This document shows, one piece after another, positions 17,241 to 25,674 of a stretch of DNA of 64,000 nucleotides. Under the pieces are notes generated by a model. It was not told the DNA's origin, made no database searches, and saw only the letters and a program-made list of their open reading frames with translations. The position numbers and the translations under genes are program-made. Location: NCBI GenBank assembly GCA_905211645.1, contig CAJMBK010000008.1:11519-75518 (forward strand), written 5' to 3'. Position 1 is the stretch's first letter. Each line of letters starts with the position of its first letter. The DNA is from an uncultured Caryophanales bacterium (lineage in GTDB: Bacteria > Bacillota_I > Bacilli_A > RFN20 > CAG-288).

Positions 17241-17316
17241 GGATGTTTAGCTCAGCTGGGAGAGCATCACCTTTACACGGTGGGGGTCGGGAGTTCGATC
17301 CTCTCAACATCCACCA
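17241..17316 (+). tRNA. tRNA-Val (TAC)
   Basis: A complete cloverleaf with a 7-bp acceptor stem, D-arm AGCTCAGCTGGGAGAGC, anticodon TAC in the loop TTTACAC and T-arm GTTCGATC. The 3' CCA is encoded. First gene of the cluster. Confidence 0.95.
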
Positions 17317-17360
17317 TTTAAGAAAATCAGTTGCTATTCCAGAGTAAATTAAATATATTT

Positions 17361-17444
17361 GGGTGAGTAGCGAAGAGGCTAAACGCGGCAGACTGTAAAT
17401 CTGTTCCTTCGGGTTCAGTGGTTCGAATCCACTCTCGCCCACCA
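17361..17444 (+). tRNA. tRNA-Tyr (GTA)
   Basis: A class II tRNA with a long variable arm (CCTTCGGGTT region), anticodon GTA in CTGTAAAT, and acceptor GGGTGAG pairing with CTCGCCC. The 3' CCA is encoded. Confidence 0.95.
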
Positions 17445-17453
17445 TCTTACTAT

Positions 17454-17528
17454 TGGGGTATAGCCAAGTGGTAAGGCAGTAGACTTTGACTCTATTATGC
17501 CCTGGTTCGAATCCAGGTACCCCAGCCA
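17454..17528 (+). tRNA. tRNA-Gln (TTG)
   Basis: Acceptor TGGGGTA pairs with TACCCCA. The anticodon loop CTTTGAC gives TTG. T-arm GGTTCGAATCC. Encoded GCCA end. Confidence 0.95.
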
Positions 17529-17538
17529 ATTAATATTT

Positions 17539-17614
17539 GACTCGCTAGCTCAGTCGGTAGAGCATTTGACTTTTAATCAAAGGGTCAGCAGTTCGAGCCT
17601 GCTGCGAGTCACCA
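17539..17614 (+). tRNA. tRNA-Lys (TTT)
   Basis: Acceptor GACTCGC pairs with GCGAGTC. Anticodon loop CTTTTAA gives TTT. The T-arm is GTTCGAGCC and CCA is encoded. Confidence 0.95.
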
Positions 17615-17621
17615 TGTCTGT

Positions 17622-17706
17622 GCCCAGGTGGCGAAATTGGTAGACGCACAGGACTTAAAATCCTGCGGACGAATAATCCATGCGGGTTCGATTCCCGCCC
17701 CGGGCA
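17622..17706 (+). tRNA. tRNA-Leu (TAA)
   Basis: A class II tRNA with D-arm GTGGCGAAATTGGTAGACGC, anticodon TAA in the loop CTTAAAA, a long variable arm and T-arm GGGTTCGATTCCC. The acceptor stem (GCCCAGG with CCCGGGC) has one A-C mismatch. CCA is not encoded, unlike the other four tRNAs of the cluster. Confidence 0.92.
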
Positions 17707-17721
17707 TTTCCTTAAAACTTC

Positions 17722-17744
17722 ACACCTCGAAAGAGGTGTTTTTT
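17722..17744 (+). terminator. terminator of the tRNA cluster
   Basis: ACACCTC-GAAA-GAGGTGT forms a 7-bp stem capped by a GAAA tetraloop and followed by six T residues, 16 bases after the last tRNA. Confidence 0.9.
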
Positions 17745-17765
17745 CATGTCAAAATATATTTATCC

Positions 17766-17801
17766 AAAAAGAAAATGCTACTTGGAATAATCCAAATAGC
17801 A
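17766..17801 (-). terminator. terminator of the ABC-F gene
   Basis: On the minus strand TGCTATTTGGA pairs with TCCAAGTAGCA (one wobble) around a TTAT loop, followed by a T-rich run. It begins three bases after the stop codon. Confidence 0.85.
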
Positions 17802-17803
17802 AA

Positions 17804-19717
17804 TTAATTCATTATTTCGTAAAGTTGAGAATATAAATCTTCAAGTTGGGATTGAATGTCAGCCATATCTTTATTTAAGGCATCCATCTTTTCAGGAGAA
17901 GAATAATATTCTTCATTGAAGAAGAGTTTTTTCAACTCATCTAACTTAGCTTCTAATTTATCAATTTTGGCAACTAGCTTTTCTGCCGTGTAATTAACTT
18001 TACGGATAATCTTATCTTCAGAAACATGCTTTTGAGTGTTCTTTTCAACCTTTTTCTCTTCGACTTTTTCTGCTTTAGCTTCCTTTTCTTTTCTATCGAT
18101 AATCTTACTTAATTCATAGTCTTTAAACTCTTGATAAGCACCTTCGTAATAATAAGCGTCACCTTGATAGAAATATAGAATCTTATTGGAAACTTTATCG
18201 ATAAAGTCTCTATCGTGGCTAACAATAATAAGTGTTCCATTGTAAGAATTTAAGCTATCTGCTAATTCTTCTTTAGAGAACATATCCAAGTGGTTTGTAG
18301 GTTCATCTAAGATGAGTAAATCATAATCTCTAACAGATAATTCAGCAAGGATTAAACGCATTTGTTCACCACCAGAAAGATTATCAACAAACTTTTCATT
18401 AGCGTCTGTGTAAGAGAAATTATATTTACCTAATAAGTTGTAGATATCTTGATTATCCATTCTTGGGAACTTATCGGCAAAATAATTAAATAAGGTTTCA
18501 TGTGTGGAGTCATTGATGAAATTCTGCTCAAGATAACCGATATTTAAGTTAGTTTTCTCAATAATTTCACCAGCAAGAGGATTTAATTTCTTCAAGATAG
18601 TTTTAATAAAAGTTGTCTTACCACTTCCATTTGTCCCCATGACAGTTAAATGGTCACGACCGTACAAAGTGAAATTAATATTTGAAATTAAAACTTTCTT
18701 ATCATCAGGATAACCGATTGCTAAATCTTTAAAATCAACTAAAGTCTTATTCTCTCTAGTATTACCTTTAAAATCCATGTGAACACGATTTTTAGCAACT
18801 TGAGGTTTATCAATTGCTACTTTTTCTAATCTTGCAAGTTTCTTTTCTCTATCATGTGCACGAGAAACGAATCTTGGTTTAGGCATGTAGAACTCAATGA
18901 ATTTTCTAAGTTTCTCCATCTCTTTTTGTTGAGACTTATAAAGTTCCATCTTTTGCTCGTATCTAAGAATTTTTTCCTTGGAATAGTAGTCGTATTTACC
19001 ATTATAAATCTCTAATTGTTCATTCTCGATTTCAAAGATTCTATTGCACACACCTTTGATGAAAGATTTATCGTGGCTAACCATGATTAAGGCTCCTGAA
19101 TAACTCTTTAAATAGTTTTCAAGCCATTCGATAGTGACGATATCAAGGTTATTTGTAGGTTCGTCCAAAAGAAGTAAGTTTGGTTTAAGTAAAAGTAACT
19201 TAGCAAAAGCCATTCTTGTTTTCTCACCACCTGAGAAAGTAGAGATTTTTCTATCGTACATAGTTTTATTAAAACCAAACATATTCAAAATATAGTCAAT
19301 TTGATACTTGTAGTTGTATCCATCACTATTTAAAAATTCAGTTTCTTTCTTAGAATACTTTTCAATTAAAGCTTCATCTTCAGGATTTAAAGAAATCTGT
19401 TCTGCTAAATCATTCAACTCTTTTTCCTTTTGAATAAGGTTAGCAAAAACATCGATTGCCTCTTCATAAAGAGTGTTATTTTCATCTTTAATAACCTCTT
19501 GAGAAAGGTAACCGATTGTGACGTTATTTGAAAAAGAAATTAAACCTGAACTAGGCTCAACCATCTTGTTAATAATCTTCAAAATAGTTGATTTACCAGT
19601 TCCATTATTTCCAATTAATGCAATTTTATCATCGTCACTAACTGTAAATGTTGCAGGATTAAAAATCTTTTTTCCGTTATATTCTTTAACTAAATTCTGT
19701 ACAGATAAAACAATCAT
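17804..19717 (-). CDS. ABC-F family ATPase (ribosome-associated)
   Basis: A 637-residue protein with two ABC ATPase domains and no membrane segments, as in ribosome-binding ABC-F factors. The first domain has Walker A GNNGTGKST (36-44), signature FSGGE and LLLLDEPTNNLD. The second has GTNGSGKTT, LSGGE and LLILDEPTNHLD. The linker between them is rich in Arg/Lys, and a coiled-coil tail fills the last 70 residues, which suggests the Uup/YfmR side of the family. Resistance-type ABC-F proteins cannot be excluded. Single-gene transcript with its own terminator. Confidence 0.9.
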   Translation of the reverse strand: MIVLSVQNLVKEYNGKKIFNPATFTVSDDDKIALIGNNGTGKSTILKIINKMVEPSSGLISFSNNVTIGYLSQEVIKDENNTLYEEAIDVFANLIQKEKELNDLAEQISLNPEDEALIEKYSKKETEFLNSDGYNYKYQIDYILNMFGFNKTMYDRKISTFSGGEKTRMAFAKLLLLKPNLLLLDEPTNNLDIVTIEWLENYLKSYSGALIMVSHDKSFIKGVCNRIFEIENEQLEIYNGKYDYYSKEKILRYEQKMELYKSQQKEMEKLRKFIEFYMPKPRFVSRAHDREKKLARLEKVAIDKPQVAKNRVHMDFKGNTRENKTLVDFKDLAIGYPDDKKVLISNINFTLYGRDHLTVMGTNGSGKTTFIKTILKKLNPLAGEIIEKTNLNIGYLEQNFINDSTHETLFNYFADKFPRMDNQDIYNLLGKYNFSYTDANEKFVDNLSGGEQMRLILAELSVRDYDLLILDEPTNHLDMFSKEELADSLNSYNGTLIIVSHDRDFIDKVSNKILYFYQGDAYYYEGAYQEFKDYELSKIIDRKEKEAKAEKVEEKKVEKNTQKHVSEDKIIRKVNYTAEKLVAKIDKLEAKLDELKKLFFNEEYYSSPEKMDALNKDMADIQSQLEDLYSQLYEIMN

Positions 19718-19744
19718 AATAAATACCGTTTGATATTATAACAA

Positions 19745-19776
19745 AAGAAAAAATGACACCTAGCGCCTAGATGCCA
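19745..19776 (-). terminator. terminator of gpmA
   Basis: On the minus strand TGGCATCTAG-GCG-CTAGGTGTCA forms a 10-bp stem (two wobbles) followed by six T residues. Confidence 0.85.
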
Positions 19777-19807
19777 TTGTAGTTACGATAATTGGATTTA
19801 AAAACTA

Positions 19808-20560
19808 TTATTTCTTAGCTTTACCTTGGTTAGCAACTGATTGCATCTTAGCAGCAATTGCTTCTTGGTCACCGATGTATTCTTCCTTGACGATATTGAA
19901 GTTATCATCGAAGTGGAAAACAAGTGGGACACCAGTAGGAATATTAACGTTGATGATTTCTTCATCAGTTAAATTCTTAAGATGTTTGTATAAAGCTCTT
20001 AAAGAGTTACCGTGTGCAGTAACTAAGACTGTCTTACCTTTTTCAAGTTCAGGTTTGATGACGTTTTCATAGTAAGGAACTGCTCTTGCAACTGTATCCT
20101 TTAATGATTCAGTTAATGGTAAATGTTCAGGAGCAACGTGAGCATATGCTCTTTGTTTTGCAGGATTTCTATCATCTGTTGGTTCAAGTTTTGGAGGTTG
20201 AACATCATAGGATCTTCTCCAGACTTTAACTTGAGCTTCACCATACTTTTCTGCAGTTTCAGCTTTATTTAAGCCTTGTAAAGCACCGTAATGTCTTTCG
20301 TTTAATTCCCAAGCTTTGATAACAGGGAGATATTCTTCATCTAAGGATTCCAAACAAAGATTCAATGTGTGAATTGCTCTCTTTAAATAAGAAGTGAAGC
20401 AGATATCAAATTCATAGCCTCTCTTTTTCAATTCAACACCAGCTTGTGCTGCTTCCTTTTTACCGGTTTCAGATAAATCTACATCTGTCCAACCAGTGAA
20501 AAGATTTTCTTTGTTCCAAACGCTCTCACCATGACGTAAAAGAACCAAAATTTTTTCCAT
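19808..20560 (-). CDS. gpmA: 2,3-bisphosphoglycerate-dependent phosphoglycerate mutase
   Basis: Interconverts 3- and 2-phosphoglycerate in glycolysis. The 250 residues have the phosphohistidine motif LRHGES (H10), the [15 protein letters not shown] region with E88, and the second histidine H183 in TAHGNSLR. An upstream in-frame start at 20602 would add 14 unmatched residues. The start at 20560 follows AAAGGA at good spacing and gives the family N-terminus. Confidence 0.96.
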   Translation of the reverse strand: MEKILVLLRHGESVWNKENLFTGWTDVDLSETGKKEAAQAGVELKKRGYEFDICFTSYLKRAIHTLNLCLESLDEEYLPVIKAWELNERHYGALQGLNKAETAEKYGEAQVKVWRRSYDVQPPKLEPTDDRNPAKQRAYAHVAPEHLPLTESLKDTVARAVPYYENVIKPELEKGKTVLVTAHGNSLRALYKHLKNLTDEEIINVNIPTGVPLVFHFDDNFNIVKEEYIGDQEAIAAKMQSVANQGKAKK

Positions 20561-20650
20561 ATTAAATTTCCTTTCGTTTTTGGCAACTAGCCATAAATTC
20601 ACTTATATTTTAAATTGTTTTTATACCTTATTCAAAAGATATATAAAGTT

Positions 20651-21754
20651 TTAATCCAATAATTCATGAACAAGTTTCAAACTAGCCAAAATTGTCTTAT
20701 CCATGTCGTAATATTTGTATTGACCAAGTCTACCACCAAAGTAAACATGCTCGTCATTTTCGGCTAATTCAAGATACTTGTTATAGAGATTTTGATTAGA
20801 TTTATCATTAACTGGATAGTAAGGTTCATCACCTTTTGCCCAAGGTTTTGGATATTCTCTTGTAATAACAGTTTTATCTGAAATTGCATTTTCAAAGAAC
20901 TTATGTTCGATAGTTCTTGTGTATGGAGTTTCAAATTCAGTATTGTTGATAACAGCATTACCTTGATAGTTTTCCATCTCTAAAACTTCAGTATCAAATG
21001 ACAAACTACGATATTCAAGAGCACCATAGCAGTAATCATAATACTCATCAATACAACCTGTAAAGATGATTTTATCAGCGACATTCATCCATCTTTCTCT
21101 GTTATCGAAGAAATTGTTTCCTAATAAAACATCAACATTTTCGAGCAACTTTTCAAAGATTTTATTGTAGCCACCAATTGGAATACCTTGGTAGATATCA
21201 TTAAAGTAATTATTATCAAATGTGTATCTAATAGGTAAACGTTTGATGATGAAACTAGGTAAATCCTTACAATCTTTACCCCATTGTTTCTCGGTGTAAC
21301 CTTTAACTAAGGTTTCATAAACTGTTCTACCAACTAAGGACAAAGCTTGCTCTTCAAGATTATGAATCTCTTTGATATTTTCCTTTTGGATTTCTCTGGT
21401 AATAATTTGCTTAGCAAGAGCAGGTTCAATAACACCGAAAAGTTCATAGAAAGTATTCATATTAAAAGGCATGGAGTAAAGTTTGCCTTTGTAGTATGCT
21501 TTAGGACAATTTGTAAATCTGTTGAGTGTGCAAAATTGGGTGATGTAGTCATAAACTTCCTTGTTGGAAGTGTGGAAAATATGGGCACCATATTTATGGA
21601 CATTGATACCACAGATTTCTTCTGTGGCACAATTACCACCAATATGTTGTCTTTTATCTATAACTAAACATCTTTTTCCACGTTTTGTTGCTTCATGAGC
21701 AAAAACAGCACCGAATAATCCTGCACCAACAATCAAATAGTCATATTCTTTCAT
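20651..21754 (-). CDS. glf: UDP-galactopyranose mutase
   Basis: A flavoenzyme that converts UDP-galactopyranose to UDP-galactofuranose for cell-surface glycans. The 367 residues match the usual length. The FAD site is GAGLFG (10-15) with IGGN (38-41); YGAHIFHTS, the EKQWGK segment and the C-terminal FGGRLGQYKYYDMD are family signatures. It lies 2 bp downstream of pdp on the same strand, an odd pairing for a glycan gene. No galactofuranosyltransferase or polysaccharide cluster is in the window. Confidence 0.96.
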   Translation of the reverse strand: MKEYDYLIVGAGLFGAVFAHEATKRGKRCLVIDKRQHIGGNCATEEICGINVHKYGAHIFHTSNKEVYDYITQFCTLNRFTNCPKAYYKGKLYSMPFNMNTFYELFGVIEPALAKQIITREIQKENIKEIHNLEEQALSLVGRTVYETLVKGYTEKQWGKDCKDLPSFIIKRLPIRYTFDNNYFNDIYQGIPIGGYNKIFEKLLENVDVLLGNNFFDNRERWMNVADKIIFTGCIDEYYDYCYGALEYRSLSFDTEVLEMENYQGNAVINNTEFETPYTRTIEHKFFENAISDKTVITREYPKPWAKGDEPYYPVNDKSNQNLYNKYLELAENDEHVYFGGRLGQYKYYDMDKTILASLKLVHELLD

Positions 21755-21756
21755 TT

Positions 21757-23070
21757 TTATAAATCTTCCTTACTGATTTCACATGCGATTAATGGTCCAA
21801 AATCGACTTTTTCATCAGTGATAACGAATGCGTTCTTCAAACGTTCGACAACTTCCATGTAGTCATCATGTTCTGTGTAAAGTGTGCATAAAAGTTCACC
21901 TTTAGAAACTTTGTTTGAAACCTTCTTATTCAAAACGATACCACTTGCCATATCGATTGGATCATCCTTTTCTCTTCTACCGGCACCTAAGATCATTGAG
22001 ATAGTACCGATTTCTAAAGCTTTAACTTCCTTGATGTAACCATCTTTATCAGAGTAAATTTGATAAGTATGTTTAGCTTTAGGGAATTTTTCTGTATCTA
22101 AGATGTAGGAGATATCACCGCCTTGCTCTTTGACAAAGTTGACAAAGACTTCGAAGGCTCTACCATTTTTAATATTTTCTTCCAACATCTTTCTTGCTTC
22201 TTCAGGAGTCTTAGCAAGTTTTGCTTGGCAAACCATTGTTGAAGCAGAATGTAAGCAGATTTCAGTTAAATCTTCTGGACCATAACCTTTTAAGGTATTG
22301 ATTGCTTCAATAACTTCCAAAGCATTACCAACAGCCATACCTAAAGGTTCATTCATATTTGTAATTTCTGCTCTAGTATCTTTACCAAATGAAACACCGA
22401 TTTCAACTAAGACCTTAGCAAGTTTAACTGCGTCTTCAACAGTTTTCATGAAGGCACCTTCACCGTATTTGACATCCAAAAGGATGGAGTCAGAACCGGA
22501 TGCTAATTTCTTAGACATGATAGAACTTGCGATAAGTGGAATTGAATCAACAGTTGCAGTGACATCTCTTAAAGCGTAAAGCTTTTTATCTGCGATGACG
22601 AGGTTGTTATTTTGAGCGATGATTGACATACCAACTTTATTAACTGCATCTTTAAATTCTTTATCAGTTAATGCAATTCTAAAACCTGGAATAGATTCGA
22701 GTTTATCAAGAGTACCACCAGTATGACCTAAGCCACGACCGGACATCTTTGCTAACTTGCAGCCAACTGAAGCAACAAGTGGTCCAATAACTAAGCTGGT
22801 TTTATCACCGACACCACCAGTGGAGTGTTTATCAACTTTAACACCTGCGATTGAGGAGAGATCAACAATCTCACCTGAATGTAACATAGCATCTGTTAAA
22901 GAGAAAATTTCCTTCTTTGTCATGCCGTTAAAAACGATGGTCATCAAAAAAGCGGATGCTTGGTAATCTGGAATGATACCTTTGGAGTAATTTTCGATAA
23001 AGAAACGAATTTCTTCATCTGTCAATTCTCCTTTTTCCCTCTTTTTAAGAATTATATCAACCATTCTCAT
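21757..23070 (-). CDS. pdp: pyrimidine-nucleoside phosphorylase
   Basis: Phosphorolyses uridine and thymidine for salvage. The 437 residues have the phosphate loop KHSTGGVGDK (81-90) and the family signature SGRGLGHTGGTLDKLE. The C-terminal domain has LGAGRREKDDPID. An N-terminus matching Bacillus Pdp (MRMVDIILKKR) and a GGAGG ribosome binding site support the start. With deoD elsewhere in the window it covers nucleoside salvage. Thymidine phosphorylase (DeoA) is a close alternative. Confidence 0.94.
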   Translation of the reverse strand: MRMVDIILKKREKGELTDEEIRFFIENYSKGIIPDYQASAFLMTIVFNGMTKKEIFSLTDAMLHSGEIVDLSSIAGVKVDKHSTGGVGDKTSLVIGPLVASVGCKLAKMSGRGLGHTGGTLDKLESIPGFRIALTDKEFKDAVNKVGMSIIAQNNNLVIADKKLYALRDVTATVDSIPLIASSIMSKKLASGSDSILLDVKYGEGAFMKTVEDAVKLAKVLVEIGVSFGKDTRAEITNMNEPLGMAVGNALEVIEAINTLKGYGPEDLTEICLHSASTMVCQAKLAKTPEEARKMLEENIKNGRAFEVFVNFVKEQGGDISYILDTEKFPKAKHTYQIYSDKDGYIKEVKALEIGTISMILGAGRREKDDPIDMASGIVLNKKVSNKVSKGELLCTLYTEHDDYMEVVERLKNAFVITDEKVDFGPLIACEISKEDL

Positions 23071-23135
23071 AATTAAAAATCCTCCGTTAATTTTTAAAAA
23101 TTATAGCATTAAAGGGGTTTTTTCTCTTTTAATAC

Positions 23136-23163
23136 AAAAACAGCTACACCAAAAAGATGTAGC
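23136..23163 (-). terminator. terminator of the 23.2-kb unknown gene
   Basis: On the minus strand GCTACA pairs with TGTAGC around a nine-base loop and is followed by GTTTTTG. It starts about 60 bases after the stop codon. Confidence 0.65.
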
Positions 23164-23220
23164 AGCTATTTAATTCGATAATTTTAAAATGAAATTTACA
23201 ATCTAAGAATAATGTTTAAA

Positions 23221-23721
23221 TTATTCGATGGAGATTGTTAACCAACGGTCGTTGATGTTACCGTTAGCATTGTCATAAATTCTGACGTAGATGGTGTGCT
23301 TCTTGCTGTCACCGATGTATCTGAGTTCGCTCTTAGGATTGATGTAAACATATAAAGCATCATTCATATCACTTGGAACGATGAGTGCGTTATCGACATC
23401 AAATGCCTTCATAGCATTACCGATTAAGCAGAAACCGTGATTGGTGTTCTCATGAACAGGTAATTCTCTACCATCTTTGTGTAAGAATCTGATCTTTGCA
23501 TGAGGTGTGATCTTACCAGTCCAATAGTATTCTTCAACATTGTACAAATGTGATAATTGAATCTTGAATTGGTGTGCAGAATCTCTCATTGAATCATTGA
23601 TTTCAATGAATAAATCTTGATCACCTTCGAATGCAGGTTTTGTTGCTCTCTTACGAGTAGCTGGTTTCTTAACTGTTTCAACTTCAGCACTAGCACTTTT
23701 TACTGTTTTTCTTGTTGCCAT
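23221..23721 (-). CDS. unknown protein with basic N-terminus
   Basis: I do not recognise this 166-residue protein. The first 30 residues are rich in Lys, Arg, Thr and Ala (KKPATRKRATK) and look disordered, like tails that bind nucleic acid. The rest is predicted to be beta-rich, with conserved-looking HENTNHGFCLIGNAMKAFD and a C-terminal WLTISIE. No membrane segment, signal peptide or catalytic motif is visible. It is a single-gene transcript with an AAAAGGAG ribosome binding site, a terminator, and a perfect 9-bp inverted repeat 29 bases upstream of the start. Confidence 0.75.
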   Translation of the reverse strand: MATRKTVKSASAEVETVKKPATRKRATKPAFEGDQDLFIEINDSMRDSAHQFKIQLSHLYNVEEYYWTGKITPHAKIRFLHKDGRELPVHENTNHGFCLIGNAMKAFDVDNALIVPSDMNDALYVYINPKSELRYIGDSKKHTIYVRIYDNANGNINDRWLTISIE

Positions 23722-23749
23722 AAATTTTGTCTCCTTTTAAAAAGAATTA

Positions 23750-23770
23750 GTAATACAACCTTTGTATTAC
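23750..23770. promoter_or_regulatory. palindromic operator candidate upstream of the unknown gene
   Basis: GTAATACAA, a three-base spacer CCT, and TTGTATTAC form a perfect 9-bp inverted repeat. It lies 29 bases upstream of the start at 23721, where a promoter or leader would be. It could be a repressor site or a hairpin in the message leader. The rest of 23771-23979 is AT-rich with no clear gene. Confidence 0.45.
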
Positions 23771-23979
23771 GGAAATATTATAGACTATTGAAAAGAAAAA
23801 ACAAGAAAAGTATATATATTAATGAAAAATAAAACGGTATCAAAAATATAACTATTAACCTTTTGTGTTAAGAAAAATGTCAGAATCACTTTCTGAAATT
23901 TTCCTGTTTCATTTCAACTTTCAGTATGATAAAATTTATAAGCACGTTTCTGATATTTTTTTATTACATCCAACTGAAA

Positions 23980-24063
23980 AAATATTGTGCGTTATGAATA
24001 CCCTTAACCCGGTAAGAAGAGGCTTGTTCATAAGATATTATTTCGATAAAGAGAGGATATAAA
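23980..24063 (+). promoter_or_regulatory. structured rplM leader, candidate L13 autoregulatory element
   Basis: The leader before rplM folds into an outer stem TTATGAA (23992-23998) with TTCATAA (24027-24033), enclosing CTTA (24003-24006) with TAAG (24013-24016) and an ACCCGG loop. L13 of Bacilli is known to bind such a leader and repress rplM-rpsI. I cannot align it to the known family here, so the assignment rests on position and the nested stems. A possible -10 (TATGAT, 23925-23930) lies upstream. Confidence 0.5.
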
Positions 24064-24531
24064 ATGGAACATCAAACTTCAGTTCTTACAAAAGAACAAA
24101 CATGTGCTAGTTCAAAGAAGTGGTATGTGGTTGATGCCGCTGATAAACCTTTAGGTAGATTAGCAAGTGAAGTTGCTAAGATCTTAATGGGTAAGAATAA
24201 ACCAACCTATACACCTAATGTTGATTGTGGTGATTTCGTTATCGTTGTAAATTGTGAAAAAGTTCACCTTTCCGGTAATAATAAGCTCACACAAAAGACA
24301 TACTACAACGTTTCTGGTTACACTGGTGGTATGAGAAAGAGAACCGCAAAGGTCATGCTCAAGGACTATCCAGAAGAAATGTTCACAAGAGTCATCCACG
24401 GCATGCTTCCTAAAGGCAGATTAGGTCGTAAGATGATCAAAAAATTATTCGTTTACAAAGGTAGTGAACATAAACAACAAGCTCAAAACCCAGAAGTTAT
24501 TGAGTTAGTTGCTAAAGTTGAGGAGGAGTAA
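24064..24531 (+). CDS. rplM: 50S ribosomal protein L13
   Basis: A large-subunit ribosomal protein, 155 residues, normal length for Bacilli plus a short N-terminal extension. Signatures are [33 protein letters not shown] and the C-terminal [11 protein letters not shown]. It is followed by rpsI after 6 bp, the conserved L13-S9 pair. Confidence 0.98.
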   Translation: MEHQTSVLTKEQTCASSKKWYVVDAADKPLGRLASEVAKILMGKNKPTYTPNVDCGDFVIVVNCEKVHLSGNNKLTQKTYYNVSGYTGGMRKRTAKVMLKDYPEEMFTRVIHGMLPKGRLGRKMIKKLFVYKGSEHKQQAQNPEVIELVAKVEEE

Positions 24532-24537
24532 TCAATA

Positions 24538-24933
24538 ATGGCAAAAGAATTAAGATATTACGCAACTGGTCGTAGAAAATCTTCCGTCGCAAGAGTTTAC
24601 CTTACAAAGGGTACAGGTAAAGTTACAGTCAACAAAGTTGATGCAAAAGAATTCTTCCCTCATGAAGTTCAAGTCTTAGACTTAACTCAACCATTCAAAG
24701 TTACAGCAACCGAAAATCAATACGATGTTATGGCATTCACAAATGGTGGCGGTTATTCCGGTCAAACAGGTGCTTTAAGATTAGGTATTGCACGTTGCTT
24801 AGCTCAAATCAGTGATGACTATAAGGCTTTATTAAAGGCTAACAGCTTACTCACAGTTGACTCACGTCAAGTTGAACGTAAGAAATACGGTCTCAAGAAA
24901 GCTCGTAAGGATTCACAATTCTCCAAACGTTAA
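24538..24933 (+). CDS. rpsI: 30S ribosomal protein S9
   Basis: A small-subunit ribosomal protein, 131 residues. It has the N-terminal YYATGRRKSSVARV, the central GGGYSGQTGALRLGIARCL and the basic tail ending in KKARKDSQFSKR that reaches the P-site tRNA. The GGAGGAG ribosome binding site overlaps the rplM stop. Confidence 0.98.
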   Translation: MAKELRYYATGRRKSSVARVYLTKGTGKVTVNKVDAKEFFPHEVQVLDLTQPFKVTATENQYDVMAFTNGGGYSGQTGALRLGIARCLAQISDDYKALLKANSLLTVDSRQVERKKYGLKKARKDSQFSKR

Positions 24934-24968
24934 TCTTTATTACAAGATTACAGATTACTTCAAAAATT

Positions 24969-25000
24969 CACCACTCAGATTGTTCTGGGTGGTTTTATTT
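24969..25000 (+). terminator. terminator of rplM-rpsI
   Basis: CCACTCAGA and TCTGGGTGG pair (one wobble) around TTGT, followed by TTTTATTTTG, 36 bases after the rpsI stop. Confidence 0.85.
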
Positions 25001-25036
25001 TGCAATTTTATATATTAGAAACTATTTTTCTGCAAC

Positions 25037-25060
25037 AAAAAACCGGGCGGTTAAGCCCGG
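25037..25060 (-). terminator. terminator of spx
   Basis: On the minus strand CCGGGC pairs with GCCCGG around a six-base loop and runs into six T residues, nine bases after the stop. Confidence 0.9.
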
Positions 25061-25068
25061 ATAACACT

Positions 25069-25605
25069 TTAATTATCTGATAATACTAGATTTTCAACAC
25101 TTTCTTCATCGATAGTTGTGTCGAAGTTATCGATGGTAGATGTCTCTTTCTTTTGCTTGCTAGGACGACCTTTTCTATTCTTATCTGACGAGAATAAATC
25201 GAACTTAGCATTTGGATAATTAGAAGACTGATAATTCCACATCTCAAGACGTTTGCTAGCAGGAATAAAAACTCTAATTTCATCCTCGTTGTAACCAACT
25301 TGGATTTTTCTATCGTCTACGATGATAGGACGTTTTAAAATAGTAGGATTCTTTTGGATGAAGTCAAGTAAGTCATTCAAGCTCATGCTATCAACATCGA
25401 TGTGTTGCTCTTTCATGACTTTACTTCTCTTACTGATAATTTCTTCAGTGCCATCCAAACTCTTTGTAAGGATTTCTTTTAAATCGTCTTTGGTGATTGT
25501 TCCTGCAAGAATGTTGATTTCTTGAAATGGAATGTTTTGTTCTTTAAACCAAGTTTTAACCTTTCTACAGGATGAACAACTTGGAGAAGTATAGATTTTT
25601 ACCAT
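25069..25605 (-). CDS. spx: Spx/ArsC-family transcription regulator with extended tail
   Basis: Spx proteins bind the RNA polymerase alpha subunit C-terminal domain and steer the thiol-stress response. The N-terminal 120 residues are a standard Spx: the redox switch C10-x2-C13 (SPSCSSCRK), LKRPIIVDDRKIQVGYNEDEIR, and the FIPASKR end. The remaining 55 residues, from about 124, are an Asn/Lys/Glu-rich tail (KNRKGRPSKQKK) not found in typical Spx of about 130 residues. A GGGAGG site precedes the start. The tail resembles a disordered basic segment. Confidence 0.88.
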   Translation of the reverse strand: MVKIYTSPSCSSCRKVKTWFKEQNIPFQEINILAGTITKDDLKEILTKSLDGTEEIISKRSKVMKEQHIDVDSMSLNDLLDFIQKNPTILKRPIIVDDRKIQVGYNEDEIRVFIPASKRLEMWNYQSSNYPNAKFDLFSSDKNRKGRPSKQKKETSTIDNFDTTIDEESVENLVLSDN

Positions 25606-25674
25606 AGCTTTTTACCTCCCTAATAGCTGTGAAAGCTTACTTTGAGTAGATCAAATAATACTACTTAAAATCTC

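Noticed and set aside
17218..17529. 103-residue reading frame antisense to the tRNA cluster
   Set aside because: Its sequence (GVPGFEPGHNR repeats) is the well-known artefact of translating the reverse strand of tRNA genes. The tRNAs explain the region.
23865..24062. 65-residue reading frame before rplM
   Set aside because: It covers the structured rplM leader, has no ribosome binding site and no recognisable domain.
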